Shown here: piece by piece, positions 11,059 to 22,006 of the stretch
Numbering within the stretch: the stretch's first letter is position 1
Layout of the letters: the number at the start of each line of letters is the position of its first letter
Assembly (NCBI RefSeq): GCF_963675165.1
Contig: NC_087382.1
Span: forward strand, 1-64,000
Direction: 5' to 3'
Origin: Halichondria panicea
Lineage: Eukaryota > Porifera > Demospongiae > Suberitida > Halichondriidae
DNA length: 64,000 nucleotides
Translations under genes and position numbers: made by a program
Notes under the pieces: generated by a model
Seen by the model: the letters and a program-made list of their open reading frames with translations, nothing else
What the model was told of the DNA's origin: nothing
The model's database searches: none

Positions 11059-11382
11059 TAGTCACTTTTCTTGGCTCAGATGTCAAAAATTGACATCTCC
11101 AATCAGATTCGCAAGAATGCAATTAAACTGTCACATGACAGAGGAGGTTGGTAGTACTTGACCTTTGTCATTTTTAAAACTATGCCAGTAGGCAAAGGTA
11201 CTGGCAATGGCTAGCTTAATCATAGATAGTGGAGGAAGGGGATTGGCAACTCCAGCCGTACAAGCGGCACATCCGCTATACGGGTTAATTAATAGTCATA
11301 CAATAAAACCTACTTTCTTTCTTTGCTGCCTTCGTTCGTGGTGAAAGGGTTATTTATGCACATGCTGCTAAATAATTATTAA

Positions 11383-12717
11383 TTGCTGGTAATACCGCTC
11401 ACTATGGCTAGTGCATTGATGCTTAGTGCTTTACGTGGAGCTATAGAGAAATGCATACCTATGTCAGGAAGTAGCAGGAGCATTGAGGTGAATGAGAGGA
11501 CAAAGGAAATGTTGGACAAAGTCATCAGCGAAGAAAATGCAGATGTATTTGAGAGTTTCTCTGTCACTGTCACACGGTTTCTTCAGCAGCAGGTTAAAGA
11601 TACCTGTGACAATAAATATGCAGCAGCAATAAAGAGGACAAGGTTGTGGGTCTTATTTGATCAACTAAGAAATGACACAGAAGGTGTTCTCATCTCTAAA
11701 TGGAACGAATTACTGTTTAGATTGAAAATTGACGTGTTCGATCCGATTTGCATGCAAGCTGTCTACAAACAATTATTTGAAGGGATGATTAAGGATGAAT
11801 TTTCCAAGAACTGTAAGAGTTGCGAAGAAAAGGAACCTATATTATGTCTAAGCGGAGATGAGCTCAATGCTCTTCGGTACGCAGCAGGGTTTGTTCCCCA
11901 CTCACTTTTAAAACGATTCGAAAAAAGAAAAGGTGAGAAGTTCTCTCGGTTCATTACCTGTTTAGGAGACATGGGTGTTGTCGGTGAAGGCAGTGACATC
12001 ATGTCGTATACAACTAAGTGGTTTGATCTGGTAAATCGGGGTGGTTTGTTTCCTCTAAATGACAACTCTTTCTCTCTTTTTGTTGCCATTGAAAAAGTTG
12101 TTAAAACTGTGTTAGAAAGTCACATGCTCAGTCGAACTGCAAATAAAGAGAGCTTCAAGCAAAATGTCCATGATGTTATTGCGGCAAATGTGTAGTAATG
12201 TGCATAGTGTTTACTTTTAGTTGTGTTAATTAACTCATTTCCTGTGGTTAACTTTACTTCCTGTATTGTACTTTTCTGTTATTGTGGTTTCTGTTCGTTA
12301 GTAGGTTCTTTCTGTATAGTTGTTCTTTGTTCCCTTTGTGCCTAGCTATAGGGGCCCGCTCCAGGCGGCTCTTTGTGTATGGGAGCCTCTGCTCCACTGC
12401 CTTTTGTCTTGTACATACTTATACCTTTGTTCTTGTACATTTTATCAGTTGTTGAATACGATTTCACTAAACTCAAATGTCTGCATGAACCTGCGACATA
12501 ACAAAATGAAAATGTGCAGTTTTTTTGGTGTATTCTGTCACAAGACATTGATGATCCAGAACAATCTGAGGAACTATTACTTGAAATAATTAAATTGTGG
12601 GTTACTGTAAGAGGTTTTTCAATGGTTGCTTCATGGGTAGAAGCATACAAACATCGTCAGAAGAAGACAGTACAAAAATCAACTAGTTTAAGGAAAAGTA
12701 TAAATGGAACAAATTAA
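11383..12717 (+). CDS. Unassigned second gene of the P-type element
   Basis: Exon 1 is open from 11383 (alternative ATG at 11404) and probably ends at 12189. Exon 2 is 12520-12717. The donor GTGTAG is weak, but the join keeps phase 0 and removes the nearby stop TAG. The protein would be about 335 residues, mostly alpha-helical by composition, with no signal peptide or membrane segment. Notable segments are LNALRYAAGFVPHSLLKRF in the middle, WFDLVNRGGLFPLNDNSF later, and LWVTVRGFSMVASWVE followed by a Lys-rich tail with KKTVQKSTSLRK in exon 2. I recall similar wording in uncharacterised invertebrate proteins but cannot name the family. Its stop lies 2 bases from the transposase stop on the other strand. 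Upstream exons are possible. Confidence 0.6.
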
Positions 12718-12719
12718 TT

Positions 12720-15700
12720 TTATGTTCGTTTACGTTTTGGTAGTGGAGTGCTATCTATTTCCATATCTTTACTTAAAAGACGTTTACGCCTACAGTTTCC
12801 TTTTACTTGATCTAATGCATAAGATTTTTTCATCCGAAGCGCTGGAGCATTCTTAACACACTGGTGTAGAGTGGGATGATCATTTCTTCCACCACACCCC
12901 CTCTGGTTTCCAAAGTAATGTTCCAAGGAGTCCTGAGATATTCGTTCACTCAACAGAAACGAGGATGAATCCAGGCTGAGTAGGTATCTCACCATCTCCA
13001 CAAAAGACTTGACTACATAAATAAATAAAAACTTATCAGTGTGAGTGGCCTAATTAGCCTTAACCCTTTCCCTGCTTTAATTAAAAGTGAATATTTGCAT
13101 ATTTTGTTTAAAAAATTTATAACTCATGAACCGTATATTAAAAACACTTGTAACAAAGTTCCACAGGTAGAACCGGACCTGTCGCATCCATGGACTCATC
13201 ATCGTTCTCTAGCAACCAACCACCACCCCATAAATAACAATTGTTAACAAAAATTCACAATTATGTACACAAACAATATTGTATGATGTTACGAAGTGAC
13301 TGAACACATGATATAAGTGTTCAGAATGTTCTCACGGTGACATGGCTCACTCAGGATCTGCAGAAACTTGTATTTGAGGTTCTATCGGCAGACGCCCTTT
13401 TCCCGGGAAATATTTTCTTCACCTACACACAGGTTTACAAGTTCAATGGTGGCTCATGATGTCCATTGTTGTACTTACTAGCCTAAACAAACCTATAGTG
13501 AAGCTATCAAGACTACAAATGCTACTCATAGTGACTTACCAGGTTCAGGAAGATGGTCCACCTCAAGTGCGTCTTCCTCAGGATTCTCAGGCTCTTTCTT
13601 TTTAGTTTGACCTCTGAAAGGAAGCTTCCTACCTAGCTATGACCTCAGTCACTGTCCTCTCACTCTACAAGGCCATAAGCATCGATATTCTCACTCTCTA
13701 GCTTCCCTAGAACCTCCCTGAGGTTGTACTACAAAGATCTTGTAGCAATTATAAAACGGTCACTTTTCTTTCGACAATTCTGATCAAACCGTACCTCGAA
13801 GCAAAATATTCAAAATACCATGTGGAAGAGCAGCTCAATACGCATGTGCTGGTACCTGCAGCGTGCGCATAGCTCCAACACAGTGTGCACAATGATTTTT
13901 TGAAATTTATCAGTAGCCATGCCGACTATAGTCGGCTAAAGCGGGGAAAGGGTTAATTACCTGTAATTTGAATACCTTCCAGCGTCTCCCTAGAGAGTGT
14001 CATTTTGTTCTTTTCATTTGGTGGTAAATCTTTCACAGAGTCCTCCCACTCATGAAAGTAGGCTAAAAAATCATTTTCAAGCCACTGTATAAAGAAAGCA
14101 ATATCAAAGAATTGATGACAATAAGTATCTTACGTTTAAACGCTCATCTGATGGGGAAACGTATGGCTTCAAATTTGGTTTTCGTTTACCGACCCACTCA
14201 ACCTTACTGCGTACATTTAAACAATCGAAAAATTTGTCGAAATAGGAAACAAAACGCTGAGTTTCAACTGTATCAGGGTCATCAAAATAATGAAAAGCGT
14301 TCGCGACACTCTGGCTCAAAACCTGTGCAATGCATGTGTTTGATATCAAAGATAATTAATTCACATTGCGCAAATACATGTACAAGTATTATTATTAATA
14401 AGTAGATTTACTTGTGCGGCCAGATCAACCCTCATTCTTGAAAAAGAAGTAAGCTCTAGCTTTAGTTTGGGAAGTAGAGATAAGCCTTTTGAAGTGGAAG
14501 CGGTACTTGAAACTTTGTTATAGAGATTAATGAGATGCCTCCATTCGATGAACTTTCCAGATATCTATAAATTACACAGCATGCACAAAATAGATAAAAT
14601 CATTTTTTCTTACCTTCATTAGTCGAGTACCCTGAAATCCTGAATGTGACCAGCAATTTCTAACCGTCTTCATCAAGTGTGGTGGGTCGGCAAAGAAATA
14701 AACCCAACGACCTTGAACAGTGTAAGGGTTCCGGGCCTTATGGATGTAGGTAGCGTTGACTTTGGGGTTTTGGTGCATTCTAAAAAACTTCCTGTTTGGA
14801 CTTGCACCGTCGGCAGTCACATGTATTACTTTGATTCCATTAACTTCTAACCTTCTAACGGCTTCCCAAACAATTGGGTAGAGCAAGTCTGCCGTAATAC
14901 CTTCAGTCCCAAAATGAGCGTACGGGAATGACAGTTTAAACATGGTACCACGTACCATTAGTACCAAGACTTGCTTCGCCAAATGATGATGCTCTTCTTC
15001 TCTCTCAAGCTTCAGTAGATCATCGTTAATATCACCAATGCTTGTGAAACCAATAACACTGCCACTCGTCTTGTTGTACACAATACCTTCTTTAAGCTTC
15101 ATTTCATCAAGAATTAAACCAACAAATTTTCTTGAAGGTGGCAAAGATTTTGCGTTTACTTCATCAAGCAATTGTTTGTCTACCTCGTCTTGAAAACCTA
15201 CTTTACTCTCAAACACATTTGAGTAGTCTCGAAGAGTTCTTTCAGATGGGAGTTTCAAGAAACCACTTGTGCGCAAGGCATTGTAAGCACTCGAAGAAAT
15301 AAGTTTCAGGTTTACGCACCACTTAATCATTAATGGATGCCACCTCATTCCTGTACCATTCTTTACAGAGGCAGCCTTTTTCTGCTCATTCCATAACAAC
15401 CATTGGAAGCTTCCTTCAGGAAAATCTGCGCATATTTTATCGTTATTTTCTTGCATAATTGAACATAGATCAGTATGTAAATCATCATCAACCGGCTCTC
15501 CTCTAGACTCAATTAGCGTTGCAACTTTCTCTTGTAATCTTAAGATTCTCTTGTCCAAGGCATTAACTTGGGAACGTAGCTTCGACATTTTGTCCTTCTT
15601 TTCTGGGGTTTTTAGGTATCTTTCATTGCAATGACTACTGGGACTAGTTGTACACGATTTCTTCCATTGTTTATATATAGAACGGAGATTAGCTCTATAC

Positions 15701-16236
15701 TTCACACAGGCACCACATCGCCCAGCTGCGATAGCACTACAATCAGCACTTCGAATAGTTTTGGGATATTTTTTCCCACAGAATTCCACAGGATTTTCAT
15801 CTAAATATGAAGTGACATCACCGGTACGTGAAATTATTTTTCCCTTCTTTGATTGTATCATGATCACAAAATCCTCATCTGGATGACCAGCACACAGCGT
15901 CATACGGTCCAATATCAAAAGTAACTCTGAAACTTGAGCTTGAGTAAGGGAAGCTGGAAACTGCTTTAGTTCATCACATTTTGTAACTTGTCTCTTGTAC
16001 ACGTGTAGGGTCCACGTTCCATTATGATTAATGGTTACTGTATGGGTAATAATAGCTGGTTCAACAGAGGCTTCATCACTTGTCTCTATTTTATAATAGA
16101 CTGCCTTCTTAGTCGTCTTTTGGCAACTCCAGGAAGTACTCGGCAACTGAATATTACTTGTATCTACACGTTTAGGCTGTTCCCTTCGACTCTTCAGGTG
16201 TGCTTTCCTATGCTGAAAGCAGCCTTTTCGAGGCAT
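12720..16236 (-). CDS. P-element-type transposase (THAP9-like)
   Basis: Five exons on the - strand: 16236-14614, 14564-14412, 14322-14134, 14084-13961, 13012-12720, giving 793 codons in one frame with no stop. Exon 1 has a Cys-rich stretch (CGACVKYRANL), a coiled coil, then the RNase-H-like P-element core with LDEMKLKEG and VTADGASPNRKFF, where two catalytic Asp are expected. Exon 2 contains KFIEWRHLINLY and SRMRVDLAAQ; exon 4 opens with WLENDF; exon 5 has SQDSLEHYFGNQRG, all family hallmarks. An N-terminal THAP zinc finger, usual in the family, is not seen. A 5' non-coding exon is likely because an acceptor TTATTGCAG sits just before the ATG. It could be active: no frameshift or stop was found, although a MITE sits in intron 4. 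Confidence 0.9.
13064..13952. mobile_element. piggyBac-like MITE in the transposase intron
   Basis: An 889-base non-coding element flanked by TTAA (13060-13063 and 13953-13956). Ends are CCCTTTCCCTGCTTTAA and the complement of CCCTTTCCCCGCTTTAG (15 of 17 identical). TTAA plus CCC ends is the piggyBac signature. It lies in intron 4 of the P-type transposase, 4 bases from the GTAA donor, leaving the splice site intact. Confidence 0.88.
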
Positions 16237-16788
16237 TGCTGCAATAATTAGTAATGAAACAAACATGTAAATATGACAGTACAAACATCGTCTAGACAGA
16301 ATTAGAGCTCATTACGATACATATAGTATCATAGACTCCATACGGCAAAGAAAAAGTGTTTGAGCTGTTAAGGAACTGTTGACAGAGGGAGAACAATGGG
16401 GGTATCTAATTCCACTAAACAATCTCATTAAATATTTTATAAGCATAATACATAACAAAAGTATTGCTTTATACAATGCTTCTAATAGTGCAGCAAATAT
16501 CTGTATCATTCTTTTCATAATCTAGCTATCCAGAAGATTACAAAAGGTACAAAAGACAAAAAAACTTACCAAATAGAGACAAAACACTGGAGATCTGAAA
16601 TAAATCACGCTTTTGTTTTTTCCAGTGGTTTCCATATGATGCCTACTTTACTGTTGGTGTGGTATGTACAGTTATGAATGCTGTTGACCTCTACTTCAAG
16701 AGAGGCAAGTCTGTTTTGTGTGTTGGTAAAACCTCCCGCACAATACCCAGGCGAATAGCGGATGTGCTGCTCAGCTCTGGCTCAGCTA
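16237..16788. other. 5' region of the transposase gene and right subterminal zone
   Basis: Probably holds the 5' non-coding exon(s) of the transposase. On the - strand a possible donor GGTAAGTTTTT lies near 16565-16570. On the + strand an open frame (about 16634-16788), opening after a TTTTTTCCAG acceptor-like site, reads WFPYDAYFTVG and then YFKRGKSVLCVGKTSRTI; I do not recognise it and it may be chance. The inverted motif AGCGGATGTGCTGCT near 16757-16771 is part of the element's subterminal repeat. Confidence 0.4.
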
Positions 16789-17375
16789 CAGCGGTTTTCA
16801 GAGTTCTTGCATTTGCAAGTCTAGAGCGGAAGTACTTGTCACGTGAACCATTACGTAACAAGATTGAATTTCTACCTCATTCCAAACCGATTTTTTTCCA
16901 ATACATGATTTAGGAGAAAATCAACCTTTGGAAATAGCCTTTGCAAGCCTTTTGCATCCCGCTGAAGCTATCTTTGAGATTGTAAGCAGTTCAAATAGTT
17001 TTGTGAGCTACTATTAGTAACACAAGACTGGATGTCTGGAGCTAAGAGAGATTCTACTGTCTGTATGACTCATCAGCTTGCAGCAACACAAAATGAGTAG
17101 TCAGGCCGGGACAAGCCATTTCAACCAGTTCCTTATAATAGTTCCTTATAATACTGGAAAGCTACACGCTTATTTCAGACTTCTCTGATTAACTAGTAAT
17201 TAATTTTATTTCAGTAATTTTGTCTATAAAATTTATATCAATGTACAAAAATTTGCCTGACTCAGCAATATTTGTGCTCCCGTGATGTTGTCCAACCTTT
17301 AAATGTTTGGGAATATCACGTGACAAGTGACTTCCGCTCTAGACATTGTAGATGCAAGAACTCTGAAAACCGCTG
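16789..17375. mobile_element. Mariner-like MITE, family 1, copy b
   Basis: 587 bases, ends CAGCGGTTTTCAGAG and CTCTGAAAACCGCTG, flanked by TA (16787-16788 and 17376-17377). Inserted in the right subterminal region of the P-type transposon. Very similar to copy c in opposite orientation just 54 bases away. Confidence 0.9.
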
Positions 17376-17429
17376 TACATTGCAAACATAAGCTCACGTG
17401 AGTGAGTTGCCAATCCCCTTCCTCCACTA

Positions 17430-18012
17430 CAGCGGTTTTCAGAGTTCTTGCATCTCCAATGTCTAGAGCGGAAGTCACTTGTCACGTGATATTCCCAAAT
17501 ATTTAAGGTTGGACAACATCACGGGAGCACAAATATTGCTGAGTCAGGCAAGTTTTTGTACATTCAGTTTTCAATATAAATTTTATAGACAAAATTACTC
17601 GTTACTAGTTAATCAGAGAAGTCTGAAATAGGAGTGTAGCTTTCCAGTATTATAAGGAACTATTATAAGGAACTGGTTGAAGTGGCTTGCCCCGGCCTGA
17701 CTACTCATTTTGTGTTGCTGCAAGCTGATGAGTCATACAGACAGTAGCATCTCTCTTAGCTCCAGACATCCAGTCTTGTGTTGCTAATATTAGCTCACAA
17801 AACTATTTGAACTGCTTACAATTTCAAAGATAGCTTCAGCGGGATGCAAAAGGCTTGCAAAGGCTATTTCCAAAGGTTAATTTTCTCCTAAATCATGTAT
17901 TGGAAAAAAATCGGTTTGGAATGAGGTAGAATTCAATCTTGTTACGTAATGGTTCACGTGACAAGTACTTCCGCTCTAGACATTGCAAATGCAAGAACTC
18001 TGAAAACCGCTG
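17430..18012. mobile_element. Mariner-like MITE, family 1, copy c
   Basis: 583 bases, same ends as copy b but opposite orientation, flanked by TA (17428-17429 and 18013-18014). It splits the right terminal inverted repeat of the P-type element between CCAC and TCTATG; the left terminal repeat of the element shows the uninterrupted sequence and so serves as the empty site. Confidence 0.9.
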
Positions 18013-19314
18013 TATCTATGCTTAAATTCCGGTGTCACAGGACACGGCCTCCCCCAGGACAGGAGCTCCGGGGGGGGGGGGGTTCCGTCCTTAGGATAAA
18101 TCCTCCCCCCGGAGTTTCTGTCCTAGGACAAAAGCTCCTACCCCAGGACCAGAGCTCCCCCATTCTGCGGTGCAGGTGAAAGTCAGTCCACAGGTAATCT
18201 GAGAGGACTAGTCTAGGCTACGAAGTAAACAGCCATAGACAAAGCCTAACTAGATGCAATAGATGCTGTATCTATTATGTTATAGATCTCAATACTCAAT
18301 ATATACAACAATGCAAGAGAAAGAAGTACAATAAATATAACCAAAAGTGCACAAATCATAAAGTGATGCAACCAGAACAAAACCAATTACCTACTGGTTC
18401 TTTGCGAATTTTGGCACAGCGATAGTGATACCACTCACTACATTTGTCACACATGACCATATCCTCAAAAGAGTCCGGTCTCTTGCACATGCAGTATATT
18501 GTAATGGCAATGGTTTGTGGTGTTGGTCTTTTGGGCATCGCTTTCTTTGTGCGAGGGAACCGTGAGAGTTTGCCCTTCTCAAAGCACTTAATGAGATGTG
18601 CTCTCATTTTGGCCTCATCAAACACTAGAGAATCCACATTATCGTTCATAGCAGCGTGATATGCAGCAGCAATGCTAAATAGTCCGCAGTTGTTAGCACC
18701 CTCTTGCTGCTGGAGAGCCACCACAGAAATCAACAGCCCATTGCATTGAATTAATGGGCTATACACTTGTGCTATCTGGAGCTCAGTACTTGGGGAAAGC
18801 GTTCCATTGAAGCAGCTGTCGTATAAATACAGTTCACCCTTAAACAGAGAAGTGGCAATCCAGTGCTGTCGTTCTTCAACAAAGAAGATTTGCACAGCTG
18901 CACGTGTATACAAGTAAAATTATCATAATTACATAAACGTTGTCTTACCTGGGCCTTGATTATTGGAAACTGGTGGAAATGCCTTTAATTGGGCCAAGAG
19001 AGTATTATAGCAGCCTTCAAACTTAAGGAATTGCATCGATAATAACTGGTGGGCTGCACGCATATGCTTGTCGGAGAGCATACCACCTATTGCACTCAAC
19101 ACTTGTTTGTCAAAGAGGTTTAGATCTAGGGTCTTCAGCCACATCGTTCCCTATAATCATATACACAGAAGTCTAAGAATTGTACAAGATATATACACAG
19201 CTTATACAGAATATTCTACCAAGAAAATAGACATGTTATGATAATTATATATTATTACCTGACTCTTTTGTTTCTTCCTAGGAGGTGACTTGCAAGGATC
19301 TTTTGTGTCAAGAG

Positions 19315-19565
19315 GACGCTTATCACGCTTATCTTGCTTTTGAGAGGGTAGGTCAGGCTTTTGAGAGGGTAGGTCAGGTTTTTGAGAGGGTACATCAGGC
19401 TTTTGAGAGGGTACATCAGGCTTTTGAGAGGGTAGGTCAGGCTTTTGAAAGGGTACATCAGGCTTTTGAGAGGGTATATCAGGCTTTTGAGAGGGTAGGT
19501 CAGGCTTTTGAGAGGGTGCATCAGGCTTTTGAGAGGGTAGGTCAGGATTTTGAGAGGGTATACGT
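19315..19565 (-). repeat. In-gene 21-base tandem repeat (PDxPSQK)
   Basis: About ten to eleven copies of a 21-base unit, CCTGACCTACCCTCTCAAAA on the - strand, with few substitutions at the fifth and sixth codon bases. In the frame that connects to the basic tail and Ulp1 exon it encodes PDLPSQK or PDVPSQK. Because the unit is a multiple of three, other frames are open too (YPLKSLT on -, AFERVGQ on +); those are artefacts. A 2-base insertion at its 5' edge shifts the frame in this copy. Confidence 0.85.
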
Positions 19566-21234
19566 CAGGCATTCGTTTATTCTTAGGAGGTGATTTGACT
19601 GGAGAAGAGTGGTTGTCTTCAGAGCCAGGAAGAGTGTTTTCTTCATCGTTGGTTTCTGTAAAATGTTTTAAGCATAATTATATAGCAAGGAACACGACAG
19701 AAGGAGGTTATTGCTAGCCACACTTTACCTGGAGAGTAGTATTCCTTTAGCAGTACCCCATTGTAACACTTTTTCAATACTTTGCCGCTCCCAGACTGCA
19801 ACTCGTATCTACCCTTGTCAAGGATCTTATGGACAATATATGGACCTTTCCAGGTGCAGTCCATTTTCCCTCCCATTCGATGAGAATTGGCCATGACATG
19901 ATATAGCATAGCATGACACTGCTGCCAACTGGATAACTCTACGACAAAAATGGCAAAAAATAAGCTAAAGTTTGCTATATAAAATAATACCTTCAAAGAG
20001 TTATGCTTGTTGTCATACTGCTGCTTCTGTTTTTGCTGTGCAGCAGCAATGTTCTCCTTGGCATTGAGGTGACAGCGGTCACGAATTTCCATCAACCTTC
20101 GGAGAATTCCATCCATGTCTTCTCCGTCTTCTTCATTTTCAGTCTCCTCTCCACTCAATTGGTCAGCATCTCCTCTATCTTCTATAGCGTCAACACCATC
20201 TCGTTGATCCATATCAAAAGTAACAGCTTTCCGCGGGTGGCGATTGAACATTAGGAAAAAGGGTGTGTACTTTGATGACGCCTACAATCAAAAAATAATA
20301 TATGCATGCATGATATAATAATTAAAATTCTACCTGTTTTGATATGCGATAGGCATAAAGAGCAGCAGAGAGATGCTAATCCCAGTCATTAGTACTAGAA
20401 TCGATTACCTTCTTGAGAGTGTTCACTATATAGAGTCTGGTTGAAGCGTTCATCAAGGCCATTTGTTTGTGGGTGGTAAGCACTTGATACGCAGTGCTGT
20501 ATGTCAGTCAACTGAAAAAGTCGGGTGTTGATTTCGTTGACAAACTCTCTTCCTTGGTCTGATTGAATCACTTTTGGCCACCCATGCCTGCAAAATGTGT
20601 CAAACAGAAATTTTGCTACACCTTCTGCTGATTTTGATGGGAGTGGGGCAGCCTCAGGCCACTTAGAGAAATAGTCTGAGAGGGTGATAATGTACTTGTT
20701 TCCAGAGCTTGTTTCAGGTAGAGGTCCTACCAAGTCAATACCAACTCTGTACCAGACCTTTGTCACAGGGATGGGGTGTAGTTCTGCTCTGGGCTTCTGC
20801 AGTTGGTGATTCGTTCGTTGGCATTTGTCGCAGTGCTTGCAGAGCTGTATGACGTCAGCATGTAGGCCTTTCCAGTAGAAATCCTGAACAACCTACATGC
20901 ATGAAACAGATATAATTATACTTTATAAGATATGATGATAAATATACCTTTCCATAGGTCTTGTCTCTCCCAAAATGCATCCCATCCAGTCCATCGTGGC
21001 ACATGTTTAGTATCCTGCTTTTCTCCTCTTGCTTCACCACAACTCTTCTCATTCTATGCATGCCAGTGCTGTCCTTCTCAGGCAGGTATAAGCATTGTTG
21101 CTGCAGAGCATATCTTTGAGCTTTGTCTCTTATACTTCTCTTGTCATTAGTGGAAAGCCCGTCTCTGTATTTCTTCTGGCCAGCATTGCTGGCAGCAGTC
21201 TTGTACAGCAGTATGTCCTCATACTCTTGTTGAG

Positions 21235-21997
21235 TAGACTCGCAAGCCACTCCCTTTTCTCTGATTGGACGGGGGCGGGAGAAAAGGGACTGGTGACTCT
21301 GGGACACATTTTGTGTCTCTACCAGAATTTGGGTAGAGATTATTCATTGATTTTTCCACGTGATCCAAACATTGCGTGAGGTTAAGTAGAATTGCGTAGC
21401 CTGCAAAAGTGATCGCAGGCTTCTTAGCTACAGTTTAAGAATGGATGCTAGTGCTAGAAAAGAGAAGATGATGGAGTAATAACATCATCAGGCATTCAGC
21501 TAGGATATAGTCATCTAAGACACCAGCAGAGATTAGCTTGTTTTAGTTTTACGTGATGAGAACTGGCAGCCGAAAGTCATTGGTTGCCTAAAGCTTTTAA
21601 TAACCTGTACAATACAAGACAGATAATGGCAGACGGCAGCAGTTGAATTGAGAGTAGTCAGACTTGTACAAGCTGTCTTAAATCGCTGCCACTCCTCGGT
21701 TCAAAGAAGGACTGCCAAGATTTCTACGTTCATCAGCTGTTCCATGCTAATCCACAAGTTGTGGCACAACAGACACTGGTACAAGGATCTATAAAATCAA
21801 AAGGCTGGCTAGATAGATCTGTATACTTGTCTTCTGTGTGTCTTTAGCTTTTGACACATCAGAATAAATTGGATAATTTGCACGTGACATTAATATTTAA
21901 TAGCATTCCTGATTTACACAAGCTGTAGCCCAGAGTCACCAGTCCCTTTTCTCCTGCCCCCGTCCAATCAGAGAAAAGGGAGTGGCTTGCGAGTCTA
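21235..21997. mobile_element. Mutator-like MITE, inner insertion 1
   Basis: 763 bases with terminal inverted repeats of about 69 bases (start TAGACTCGCAAGCCACTCCC; one mismatch seen), flanked by 9-base direct repeats CTTGTTGAG (21226-21234 and 21998-22006). Non-coding. Long terminal repeats and a 9-bp duplication fit Mutator-like elements. Its interior is shared with the repeat at 9768-10345. The first 25 residues of the open frame reading into the integrase gene at this point come from the element and are not part of the transposase. Confidence 0.88.
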
Positions 21998-22006
21998 CTT
22001 GTTGAG

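Larger units (their letters stand above)
11221..18020. mobile_element. P-type DNA transposon with nested MITEs
   Basis: Inverted ends: left, from 11221, CATAGATAGTGGAGGAAGGG then GATTGGCAACTC; right, reading inward from 18020, the same words once the MITE at 17430-18012 and one TA are removed (GAGTTGCCAATCCCC at about 17406-17420, CTTCCTCCAC before the MITE, TATCTATG at 18013-18020). A subterminal inverted motif with AGCGG and ACATCCGCT occurs on both sides (about 11262-11278 and 16755-16775). Flanks share CTTAA (left CTTAAT, right CTTAAATT), a possible decayed target duplication. The element carries two tail-to-tail genes. Without the three MITEs it is about 4.7 kb. Confidence 0.75.

Noticed and set aside
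19255-19593. Open frames reading YPLKSL (-) and AFERVGQ (+) repeats
   Set aside because: Shadow frames of a 21-base repeat; the frame joining the basic tail and the Ulp1 exon reads PDxPSQK.
21235-21307. N-terminal extension of the integrase frame (SRPRPIREKG and neighbours)
   Set aside because: Derived from the terminal repeat of the inserted Mutator-like element; the true start is at 23,995.
18356-21307. Gypsy LTR retrotransposon
   Set aside because: Integrase and GPY are gypsy-like, but there is no reverse transcriptase or LTR; introns, TGT..ACA tips and a 4-bp duplication favour Ginger1.
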